Positions 8,822-16,342 of a stretch of 44,119 bases of DNA are shown in pieces. The stretch is taken from assembly GCA_910577175.1 (NCBI GenBank), contig CAJTLU010000019.1:1-44119 (forward strand), given 5' to 3'. The notes beneath the pieces were generated by a model that had not been told where the DNA came from, made no database searches, and saw nothing but the letters and a program-made list of their open reading frames with translations. The DNA is from an uncultured Lachnospiraceae bacterium (GTDB lineage Bacteria > Bacillota > Clostridia > Lachnospirales > Lachnospiraceae). Numbering within the stretch: position 1 is the first letter of the stretch; every line of letters starts with the position of its first letter. A program made the translations under genes and the position numbers.

Positions 8822-10243
8822 ATGAGAAGGACAAAAATTGTGTGTACACTTGGACCGGCGTGTAATAATGAGCAGACCTTAAAGCAGATGCTCAAGAATG
8901 GAATGGATGTGGCACGTCTGAATTTTTCCCATGGAACGCAGGAGTATCATAAGGAGAACATTGCGATGTTCCGGAAGGTACGCGATGAGTTGAAGGTTCC
9001 GGCGGCGATTATGTTAGATACAAAGGGGCCGGAGATTCGTCTCGGAAACTTTGCAAACGGTTCGGAAAAGATAGAAAGCGGGGAAACTTTTACATTTACC
9101 ACGAGAGAGGTAGAGGGGAATAAGAAGGAGGTCAGCATTACTTACAAGGACCTGCCTTCCCAGCTTACCGTGGGAAATGCGGTTTTAGTGGACGACGGAA
9201 AGGTGTGCTTTCATGTGAAAGAGCTGACGGATACGGACATTATCTGCGAAGCAGTAAACGGCGGTATACTTTCGAATCATAAGGGCGTCAACATCCCGAA
9301 TGTGCATCTGGATTTTCCGTATTTAAGCGAGCAGGACGAGGCTGACTTACGTTTCGGAGTAGAGCAGAATGTGGACTTTGTTGCGGCGTCGTTTGTCCGC
9401 TCGAAGGAGGATATCATCAGTATCCGTAACTATTTGGATTATTATGGCGGCTATGACATCAGGATTATTTCTAAGATTGAAAATATTGAGGGCGTAGAGC
9501 ACTTTGACGAGATTCTGGAGCATTCGGACGGTATCATGGTAGCAAGAGGCGACATGGGTGTTGAGATTGAGTACGAAAAGCTTCCGGGACTTCAGAAGAA
9601 GTTTATTAAGAAGTGTTATCAGGCAGGTAAGATGGTGATTACGGCAACGCAGATGCTGGAGTCAATGATACACAGCAATACGCCGACAAGAGCAGAGATT
9701 ACGGACGTGGCAAATGCGGTGTTTGACGGCACTTCCGCTATTATGCTTTCCGGAGAAACCGCAGCGGGGGATCATCCGGCGCTGGTGGTAGAGGTGATGG
9801 CAAGAATTGCGGAGCAGGCAGAGCAGGATGCCTTTGAAATGGAGATTTACCGCGGCGTCCAGTACGATAACGATACGAATGATACGACGAATGCAATCTG
9901 CGATGCGGCATGTACGACGGCAAGGGATGTCGGTGCAACTGCGATTATTGCGGTGACGATGTCTGGCTATACGGCAAGGAGAATGTCGAAGTTCCGTCCG
10001 CGGCAGGCAATTATTGCGGCGACGCCGAATGAAAAGACCTTTCATCAGCTGGCGCTCTCCTGGGGCGTTTATCCGGTAACGGCGCTGTACCAGCAGGATG
10101 CCAATGTGCTTTTTGACCATGCGGTTGCCTGCGCAAAGCGTTACGGGCTTGTGAAGGAAAATGACAGGGTAGTAATTGCCGCAGGAGCCGGGGGCGTTAC
10201 CGATGTATTAAAGGTGCAGACGGTAAAGCCGGACCGGATGTAG
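8822..10243 (+). CDS. pyk: Pyruvate kinase
   Basis: A 473-residue glycolytic enzyme that converts phosphoenolpyruvate and ADP to pyruvate and ATP. The N-terminus RRTKIVCTLGPACNN, the B-domain border MLDTKGPEIRLGNF, the active-site segment FVAASFVRSKEDI, the Lys-containing ISKIENIEG, the metal/Mg segment ARGDMGVEI and the signature TATQMLESM are all present. Length fits the plain A/B/C-domain form; the extra PEP-utiliser-like C-terminal domain of Bacillus enzymes is absent. The ATG follows AAAAGGAG. A TATTAT hexamer lies 25 bp upstream of the start, but no good -35 partner is seen. Confidence 0.96.
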   Translation: MRRTKIVCTLGPACNNEQTLKQMLKNGMDVARLNFSHGTQEYHKENIAMFRKVRDELKVPAAIMLDTKGPEIRLGNFANGSEKIESGETFTFTTREVEGNKKEVSITYKDLPSQLTVGNAVLVDDGKVCFHVKELTDTDIICEAVNGGILSNHKGVNIPNVHLDFPYLSEQDEADLRFGVEQNVDFVAASFVRSKEDIISIRNYLDYYGGYDIRIISKIENIEGVEHFDEILEHSDGIMVARGDMGVEIEYEKLPGLQKKFIKKCYQAGKMVITATQMLESMIHSNTPTRAEITDVANAVFDGTSAIMLSGETAAGDHPALVVEVMARIAEQAEQDAFEMEIYRGVQYDNDTNDTTNAICDAACTTARDVGATAIIAVTMSGYTARRMSKFRPRQAIIAATPNEKTFHQLALSWGVYPVTALYQQDANVLFDHAVACAKRYGLVKENDRVVIAAGAGGVTDVLKVQTVKPDRM

Positions 10244-10279
10244 CTTCAGGGAAGCAGTCTGCGGAAAGGATGGTTTTGG

Positions 10280-11806
10280 ATGAACGGGGATTCTGTGGCA
10301 AGATGGGGGATTTATGAGGTCAGCGTAAACGGGAGAACCGACGGAAATCCGTTTACGGATTATACGATAGAGGGAGTTTTTACAGGAGAGCACGAGACAG
10401 TTCGTGCCGACGGTTTTTATGATGGCGACGGGGTATATAAGGTGAGGTTTATGCCTTCCTACGAAGGAAAGTACCGGTATATGGTAACCGGCAGCTATTC
10501 TGTTTCCCCGGAGCCGGTTTCCGGAGAGTTTGAGGTGCTTCCTGCCAAGGAAGGGAACCACGGGCCTGTGAGGGTGGCCGGGACCTATCATTTTTCGTAT
10601 GCCGACGGTACCCCGTACTATTCTTTAGGAACGACCTGCTATGTCTGGGAACTGCAGGAGGATGTAAGGATTGCGGAGACATTGGAGAGTCTTTCGGAAG
10701 CAGGATTTAACAAAATCCGTTTTTGCATCTTCCCAAAGCACTATGATTATAATTTTGGCGAGCCGCGTTCTTACCCGTATGAGGGGACTCCGATGGACAA
10801 TTCCGTTCTTACGGAGGATAATTTCTGGGGCTATACGAAGAATCCAAAAGAAAATAATCAATGGGATTTTACCAGGTTCCGACCGGAGCATTTCAGGCAT
10901 ATCGAACATTGTATAGAAGAGCTTTCCAGACGTGGCGTCGAGGCAGACCTGATTCTCTGGCACCCTTATGACCGCTGGGGATTTTCGAAAATGTCAAAGG
11001 CGGAGGATGATGTATACCTTAACTATGTAATAGCGCGTTTTGCCGCATTTCATAATGTCTGGTGGTCGCTTGCAAATGAATATGACCTTCTGGAGAAAAC
11101 AACAGAGGACTGGGAACGGTTCGGTTCTATTCTTTGCAGCAGGGACCCATACGGGCATCTTCGCTCGATACATAACTGTATTCCGTTTTATGACTATACC
11201 CGTCCATGGGTAACGCACTGTTCCATCCAGCGGCAGGATATTTATAAGACGGCAGAGCTTACGAACGAGTGGCGGAGTAAGTATAAAAAGCCGGTAGTAA
11301 TCGATGAGATGGCATATGAGGGAGATATCCCTCATTTCTGGGGGAATATCACCGCAGAGGAGATGCTGCGGCGTTTCTGGGAATGTGCCATGCGCGGCGG
11401 TTATCCGGGGCACGGGGAAACCTATGACAGAGAGGATAAGGTATTATGGTGGTCCCATGGCGGGAAGCTCCGCGGGGAAAGCTGGAAACGTATGCGGTTC
11501 CTTCATAGGATATTGACCGAAACGCCGGGACACGGGCTGACCTCGGATGCAAGATTTGATTATCTCGGAGTTATGGCTGTGCCGGAGGACGAGGCGGAAC
11601 GTGAGAATTACAGGATTTACTATTACAGCTTTATGCAGCCGTCCAGTAAGGTATTTCATATCGACGATACCTTCGATTACGAGGCGGAGATTATTGATAC
11701 ATGGAATATGACAATAGAAAAGGCGGGCGTGTTCCGTGGGAAGTTTAAGCTTCATCTGCCGGGACGGCCTTATATGGCGGTCCGGCTGAGAAGGGTTCCG
11801 GAATAG
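10280..11806 (+). CDS. DUF5060/DUF4038-type glycoside hydrolase
   Basis: A 508-residue cytoplasmic protein. The first about 85 residues (VARWGIYEVSVNG, through a FMPSYEGKYRYMV strand) resemble the DUF5060 beta-sandwich found in front of DUF4038/DUF5605 glycosidase-like barrels. The barrel starts near residue 100 (FSYADGTPYYSLGTTCYVWE) and contains WWSLANEYD (Glu at about 263, likely acid/base) and KPVVIDEMAYEG (Glu at about 348, likely nucleophile). Related barrel enzymes act on plant cell wall side chains, but the substrate here is unknown. It begins 36 bp after pyk with AAAGGATGG upstream, and is followed by a CE4 deacetylase gene. It has no signal peptide, so it would act on imported oligosaccharides. 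Confidence 0.75.
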   Translation: MNGDSVARWGIYEVSVNGRTDGNPFTDYTIEGVFTGEHETVRADGFYDGDGVYKVRFMPSYEGKYRYMVTGSYSVSPEPVSGEFEVLPAKEGNHGPVRVAGTYHFSYADGTPYYSLGTTCYVWELQEDVRIAETLESLSEAGFNKIRFCIFPKHYDYNFGEPRSYPYEGTPMDNSVLTEDNFWGYTKNPKENNQWDFTRFRPEHFRHIEHCIEELSRRGVEADLILWHPYDRWGFSKMSKAEDDVYLNYVIARFAAFHNVWWSLANEYDLLEKTTEDWERFGSILCSRDPYGHLRSIHNCIPFYDYTRPWVTHCSIQRQDIYKTAELTNEWRSKYKKPVVIDEMAYEGDIPHFWGNITAEEMLRRFWECAMRGGYPGHGETYDREDKVLWWSHGGKLRGESWKRMRFLHRILTETPGHGLTSDARFDYLGVMAVPEDEAERENYRIYYYSFMQPSSKVFHIDDTFDYEAEIIDTWNMTIEKAGVFRGKFKLHLPGRPYMAVRLRRVPE

Positions 11807-11893
11807 CGGTTTCCTGTCTGAAGGTTCCGGCAGGAAACGATAAAGCAGAGATGCCGCCGGGAAGTGGCAGCAGAACGAACGGAGGATTATAAA

Positions 11894-12523
11894 ATGGAAG
11901 AAAAGCTAGTGGCATTTACCTTTGACGATGGTCCTGTGGAGTATGCCGAGGACAGCAGCGCAATGAACATTTTACATACGCTTGAGAAGTACGGGCAGCG
12001 TGCGACGTTTTTTTATGTAGGACAGCAGATGAATGAGGGGAACCGGAAGGAGATAGAGTTTGCGCAGAGCCTTGGCTGCGAGGCGGCGAACCATAGCTTT
12101 ACGCACGGCTTTCTGTCAAAGTTCACGGAGGAGGAAATCAGGGAGGAGTTTGCAAAGACGGCAAAGCTGATTGAAGAAGTGACAGGGAAGGCGCCGCGTC
12201 TTGCAAGGATTCCGTTTCTCGAGAAGGATGAGAAGATATTTGCTGCGACAGAGTATCCGATGATTGCCTGCAGTGTGGACAGCCGGGACTGGGACCATGT
12301 TTCCACGGAGGTAATTATCGAGCGGATTATGGATGCAGAGGAAAAGGGTACGCTTGCGAATGCGATTGTTCTGTTGCATGAGCCGTACCGGACGACGGAG
12401 CGTGCCGTGGAAGTCCTGATTCCTGCGCTGTTAGAGAAGGGCTACCGTTTCGTTACGGTCTCGGAGCTTGCAGAACACAACGGGGTTGAGCTGGAAAATC
12501 ATAAGAGTTATGACCATATGTAG
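11894..12523 (+). CDS. Polysaccharide deacetylase (NodB/CE4 family)
   Basis: A 209-residue NodB-fold deacetylase. Motif 1 is TFDDGP near the N-terminus, motif 2 is NHSFTHG (two metal-binding His), motif 3-like is RIPF, motif 4-like is DSRDWDH, and motif 5 is VLLHEPY. These fit a metal-dependent CE4 enzyme that removes acetyl groups from xylan, chitin oligomers or peptidoglycan. No signal peptide or anchor is seen, so a cytoplasmic role on oligosaccharides fits the neighbouring glycosidases. An in-frame upstream start at 11864 exists, but GGAGG at 11881-11885 with eight-base spacing favours the ATG at 11894. Confidence 0.85.
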   Translation: MEEKLVAFTFDDGPVEYAEDSSAMNILHTLEKYGQRATFFYVGQQMNEGNRKEIEFAQSLGCEAANHSFTHGFLSKFTEEEIREEFAKTAKLIEEVTGKAPRLARIPFLEKDEKIFAATEYPMIACSVDSRDWDHVSTEVIIERIMDAEEKGTLANAIVLLHEPYRTTERAVEVLIPALLEKGYRFVTVSELAEHNGVELENHKSYDHM

Positions 12524-12544
12524 ATAGAGTCAGATAGAAAAGTG

Positions 12545-12588
12545 CATGCTGTGCAGAGAACCGGAGTTTTCTGCACAGCATGTTTTTT
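12545..12588. terminator. Bidirectional terminator between CE4 and GH95 genes
   Basis: CATGCTGTGCAGA (12545-12557) and TCTGCACAGCATG (12570-12582) form a perfect 13-bp stem followed by TTTTTTATT. It serves the CE4 gene and may also serve the convergent GH95 gene. Confidence 0.88.
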
Positions 12589-12612
12589 ATTCGCGCCTGC
12601 GGGGGATTTGAC

Positions 12613-14844
12613 TTAAAATTCTGTTCCGGAAATCGTGGTTTCCTCTCCCTTTTTCAATACTACCTGCCGTGTCCTGTCCTGATAAACAAGCGTGACAGTA
12701 GTATCATATTTTGGAAGCAGCGTGGCGCGGACAAGTGCGCCGTGTTCCCAGACAAGGTCATAGGTGATGCCGCCGACTCCGCATAGTCCGTTGATACTGC
12801 CGTCGGCCCACGCCTTTGGCAGCGCCGGAAGCAGAACGGTGCGGCTTTCGCTTGACTGCAGGAGCATTTCGGCGATGCCTGCAGTGGCGCCGAAATTGCC
12901 GTCAATCTGGAACGGCGGGTGGTTGTCTAACAGATTCTCTAACGTTGAGCGCTGTAAAAGGAGCAGCAGATGCTCATAGCAGGCTTCGCCCTCCCAGAGT
13001 CTTGCATACATGTTGATAATCCAGGCGCGGCTCCAGCCGGTGTGGCCGCCGCCGTTTGCAAGCCTTCTGGCAAGCGTGGTCTCCGCCGCCTGACAAAGCT
13101 CCGGGGTGGCGTCCGGTGTAATCTGAAATGCCGGGTGCAACGCCCAGAGGTGGGAGATATGCCGGTGCCCCGGCTCGGCTTCGTCATAGTCCTTCTGCCA
13201 TTCCATGAGCTGTCCGTGCCGTCCGATTTGAAGTCCCGGAATCTTTGCATTGTATTCCGCGGCTTTTTCTAAAAATGCCGTATCGGTTTCTCCGGCAAGC
13301 GGTGCAGCGGACAAAAGGCTTTCAAACAGCTCGTGCAGGATTTCGTTGTCCATAGTCGCCCCGTAAGTCAGACAGCCTCTTGTGCCGTCCTCCATAATAT
13401 AGGTGTTTTCCGGAGAAATGGAAGGACAGGTGACATAGGCTCCGTCTACCTCGATTAAAAAGTCAAAGAAAAAGCGGACAGCTTCCTTTAGCACCGGATA
13501 ATATTCCTTCAAAAATGCAAGGTCGCCGGTGTAGAGGTAGTGCTTCCAGATGTGGGTGCAGAGCCATGCCGCTCCCATAACCCAGAAGGTAGAAGAAATG
13601 CAGATATCCTGCGGTGCGGTATCGCCCCACAAATCTGTATTGTGATGTGCGACAAAGCCGGAACAGCCGTACATTTCCTTTGCGGTGCGGATGCCGTTTG
13701 GCAACATGCGGCGCAGATGCTCGAACAGAGGCATCTGGCATTCGGCAAGGTTGCAGCTGTTTGCCGGCCAGTAGTTCATTTCCGTGTTAATGTTAATCGT
13801 AAATTTGCTTCCCCAAGGGGCACTGATATCCTGGTTCCAGATTCCCTGCAGATTTGCAGGCAGGCAGTCTCCGCGGCTGCTGGAAAGCAGCAGATAACGG
13901 CCAAACGAAAAGTAGGTGGCAAGCAACCCGTTGTCCGGGTGTTCCGCGTCGATTCTTTTTAAACGCTCTCCGGTAGAAAGCGCGTCAAGTGCGGTATCAT
14001 AGGATAAAGAAAGCTGCATCCGCTTAAAATAAGGCTGATACTCTGCCAGATGTGCGTTATAAAGCGTATCGTAGGAAAGGGCTGCCGCTTTAGTTAAGGT
14101 TTCCTCTACCGTTTTCTGCGGATCCTTGTGACGGAACGTGGTAGCTGCCGTAAGGAAAACGCAGACCTCGGAAGCGTTCCGTGTAATCAGATGCTCTCCG
14201 ATTCCTTCCAAGGAGGCGCCGTCGGAAACAAAGCGCATGCCACAGCAAAAGTCCATTCCGTCGCTGCCAAGGTTACCGGAAATATATAAAGAATCAGCGG
14301 TATGCTCTGTGGTCTGATAAAAGCTCCCGCGCTGCAGGGAGGCTGCAAGGTCCAGCGTGCCTGGTACGGAGGCTGAAAACTTTGCGATAATGCAGTTATA
14401 ATCACGGCTTACAAAGGTATCGCAGCGATAGGTAACGCCGGTGCTTTCTTCCGTAGTGACCGTACTGTGCAGGGCTGTCTCCAGATCAAGCGTGCGGCAG
14501 AAATCCTTGCCGTTTTTGATGCGTCCGCAGTAGTCAAAGTAAACGTCGCCGAGCGTCTGGTAGGTATGCTGGCTCTGCGGGGTTCCGGTCAGAGCGTATT
14601 TGCAGAGCTCTTCTGCTTTTGCAATCTTCCCGGATAAAATCAGGGAGCGGATTTCCTCCAGATGCGCAAGGGCGTCCTTGTTATTGCGGTTGCGTGCGCC
14701 TCCGAACCAGACGCTGTCCTCGTTTAGTTGAAAATGCTCATAGGTATTTTCTCCGTAAATCATGGCGCCCAGCGTGCCGTTGCCTACTGGAAGCGCCCGG
14801 TTCCAGCTGCCGTTTGACGGGGTGGTGTAAATCAGTTGGTTCAT
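12613..14844 (-). CDS. GH95 family alpha-L-fucosidase
   Basis: A 743-residue protein with full GH95 architecture. The N-terminal domain begins MNQLIYTTPSNGSWNRALPVGNG and carries the family segment GAMIYG...LNEDSVWFGG. An (alpha/alpha)6 barrel in the second half includes QGIWNQD, NINTEMNYWPA and HHNTDLWGD, and the late active-site segment GGHTGWSRAW. GH95 enzymes invert terminal alpha-1,2-linked fucose (or L-galactose) from xyloglucan or host glycans. No signal peptide is seen. The open frame extends 35 codons upstream, but AGGAGG seven bases before the ATG at 14844 and the family N-terminus fix the start there. It is convergent with the CE4 gene and divergent from the AraC-type regulator. 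Confidence 0.92.
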   Translation of the reverse strand: MNQLIYTTPSNGSWNRALPVGNGTLGAMIYGENTYEHFQLNEDSVWFGGARNRNNKDALAHLEEIRSLILSGKIAKAEELCKYALTGTPQSQHTYQTLGDVYFDYCGRIKNGKDFCRTLDLETALHSTVTTEESTGVTYRCDTFVSRDYNCIIAKFSASVPGTLDLAASLQRGSFYQTTEHTADSLYISGNLGSDGMDFCCGMRFVSDGASLEGIGEHLITRNASEVCVFLTAATTFRHKDPQKTVEETLTKAAALSYDTLYNAHLAEYQPYFKRMQLSLSYDTALDALSTGERLKRIDAEHPDNGLLATYFSFGRYLLLSSSRGDCLPANLQGIWNQDISAPWGSKFTININTEMNYWPANSCNLAECQMPLFEHLRRMLPNGIRTAKEMYGCSGFVAHHNTDLWGDTAPQDICISSTFWVMGAAWLCTHIWKHYLYTGDLAFLKEYYPVLKEAVRFFFDFLIEVDGAYVTCPSISPENTYIMEDGTRGCLTYGATMDNEILHELFESLLSAAPLAGETDTAFLEKAAEYNAKIPGLQIGRHGQLMEWQKDYDEAEPGHRHISHLWALHPAFQITPDATPELCQAAETTLARRLANGGGHTGWSRAWIINMYARLWEGEACYEHLLLLLQRSTLENLLDNHPPFQIDGNFGATAGIAEMLLQSSESRTVLLPALPKAWADGSINGLCGVGGITYDLVWEHGALVRATLLPKYDTTVTLVYQDRTRQVVLKKGEETTISGTEF

Positions 14845-14876
14845 GCAGTACCTCCTCTTGTAGTTTATACTTGTGC

Positions 14877-15238
14877 TTCCGCATTTTATAGAGCGTGTTA
14901 TGTTCCGGAGCCTGCATATTATCCGTTTTTTGCATGCGCAACGCTTCACCGGACTTCCTCTAAGAGATGCTAAGCCGCTCGGTGGCGTCCTCGCGCCTGA
15001 GCATCTCTAAGGAAGCGCTGATTAAATCATCGCTTCCTCAGAGCCTCCGGCGGATGCGCACGGATTTGCAGGGGTGAATGTTGCTTCGCAACGCAAATCC
15101 GGCGCGGGAAACGCTTTAATCAGCGTTTCCCTAAGAGGTGATTCCAGTTCCGCGAAAGACGCGGTCCTTCGGACAAATGCAAAAAATCGGATAATACACA
15201 GGCTCCGGAACTTTCCAAATTGTCTGGAAAATGCGGAA
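14877..15238. repeat. Long palindromic dispersed element, copy 1 (with nested insert)
   Basis: A 362-bp intergenic imperfect palindrome. It opens with TTCCGCATTTT (14877-14887) and closes with AAAATGCGGAA (15228-15238). An outer stem has GTTCCGGAGCCTG near 14902 pairing with CAGGCTCCGGAAC near 15199-15211, then ATATTATCCG with CGGATAAT. The inner core (CACCGGACTTCCTCTAAGAG, GGTGGCGTCCTCGCG, AAGAGGTGATTCC, GGTCCTTCGGACAAATGCA) is shared with copies near 27900 and 38150. An inner arm GAGATGCT pairs with AGCATCTC. It is interrupted by a second 120-bp palindrome at 15011-15130. It may be a MITE-like element or a structured RNA. Confidence 0.85.
15011..15130. mobile_element. Nested 120-bp palindromic insert with CTAA duplication
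   Basis: Compared with copy 3, copy 1 is split inside TCTAAGAGG. The insert begins GGAAGCGCTGATTAAA and ends TTTAATCAGCGTTTCC, inverted repeats with one mismatch. It is flanked by CTAA at 15007-15010 and 15131-15134, as expected of a 4-bp target duplication. It has no coding capacity. An inner hairpin GGATTTGC...GCAAATCC is present. Confidence 0.7.
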
Positions 15239-15258
15239 TCCTAAATAGTATTATAGCG

Positions 15259-15287
15259 TTGTGTTCCCGGGTTTTATATAGTATAAT
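15259..15287 (+). promoter_or_regulatory. Probable promoter of the AraC-type regulator
   Basis: A perfect TATAAT (15282-15287) lies 17 bp after a weak TTGTGT (15259-15264). It overlaps the first possible ATG at 15288, which argues for the later start at 15345. Confidence 0.5.
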
Positions 15288-15344
15288 GTGACATATGAAC
15301 GAAGAAAATGGTATTTTGGCGAAGATATTTCGGAGGCAGCGCAG

Positions 15345-16244
15345 ATGAAACAGAGGATGGAAAAGGAACAGAAGGGAAACCGGCAGGGGAAGCAGGGCGG
15401 CGGAGTCCGGTTCTTGCTGGAGGGCGTTGTGGTAAATGCGCTGATGGTGAGCTACCGGCGGTTTACAGAGGTAATGCCGGAGCATGCGCACGGGGAAAAT
15501 ATCTATGAAATTCATCTGGTAACAGACGGAAAGGGAACGGTTCTGTTAAACAGGGAGGCGCATCCGGCTGGCGGCGGGGTTCTTTATATTACCGGCCCCG
15601 GAGTGCTCCATGAGCAGATTTCCGATAAAGAAAATCCTGTCACGGAATTTGGCTTGTATTTGCAGCTTGAGGAAGACCGCGCAGGAGGGGAGCTGATACA
15701 AAGTCTGCGGAGGCAGCCGATGTGGCATGGCAAAGGCAGGAAATCGCTTCCTCTGCTGGCAGGGCAGATTTTATCGGAGCAGGCGGCAGAACGGCCGGGG
15801 AGCGTGGAAAAGCTACCGCACCTTTTGGCGGACTTTTTGATTGAATGTATCCGGAGCATGCTTAAGGTACCGGAGGAAGGAGAGCAGCTTCCGGCTCCTG
15901 AGGAGAAGTTTTCCGCGCATACGGTACAGGAGGAAAATGCGTTTCTGGTAACCGATGAGGTGTTTCTTTATGAATACCGGGAGATTACGCTGCAGGAGCT
16001 GGCGCGCAGGCTTGGCTTCAGCGTACGGCAGACACAGCGGCTTTTGTACCGGATTTACGGGAAATCGTTTACACAGAAAAAGCTGGAGGCAAGGATGTCG
16101 GCAGCACTTACTCTGTTGCAGAACAGCCGTTTCAGCATTACCGAAATCAGCGAGCAGCTCGGATATTCTTCCATGGAGCATTTTTCCCACGCATTTGCAA
16201 AATACTATGGCTGTGTACCGAGCAGGCTTCGTAAGGGGAAGTAA
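15345..16244 (+). CDS. AraC-family transcriptional regulator
   Basis: A 299-residue regulator. The N-terminal half contains a cupin-type sensing domain (EHAHGENIYEIHLVTDGKGTV, then a GGGVLYITGPGVLHEQ strand pair). The last about 100 residues hold two helix-turn-helix motifs, ITLQELARRLGFSVRQTQRLL and FSITEISEQLGYSSMEHFSHAF, ending in YYGCVPSRLRKGK, as in AraC/XylS proteins. It probably senses a sugar and controls the divergent GH95 gene or the locus. The ATG at 15345 has CGGAGG eight bases upstream; an in-frame ATG at 15288 lies on a probable -10 box. The effector is unknown. Confidence 0.88.
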   Translation: MKQRMEKEQKGNRQGKQGGGVRFLLEGVVVNALMVSYRRFTEVMPEHAHGENIYEIHLVTDGKGTVLLNREAHPAGGGVLYITGPGVLHEQISDKENPVTEFGLYLQLEEDRAGGELIQSLRRQPMWHGKGRKSLPLLAGQILSEQAAERPGSVEKLPHLLADFLIECIRSMLKVPEEGEQLPAPEEKFSAHTVQEENAFLVTDEVFLYEYREITLQELARRLGFSVRQTQRLLYRIYGKSFTQKKLEARMSAALTLLQNSRFSITEISEQLGYSSMEHFSHAFAKYYGCVPSRLRKGK

Positions 16245-16273
16245 GGCGGAATCTTAGGCGGGGCAGGTTTGGG

Positions 16274-16302
16274 TTGAAATTTTAAAATCAGAATGTTATA
16301 AT
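16274..16302 (+). promoter_or_regulatory. Promoter of the OPT transporter operon
   Basis: TTGAAA (16274-16279) and a perfect TATAAT (16297-16302) are spaced by 17 bp, about 40 bp before the start codon. Confidence 0.72.
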
Positions 16303-16342
16303 AATAACAAATAATTGAGAAAAGAGCAGAATGGAGTGTGCT

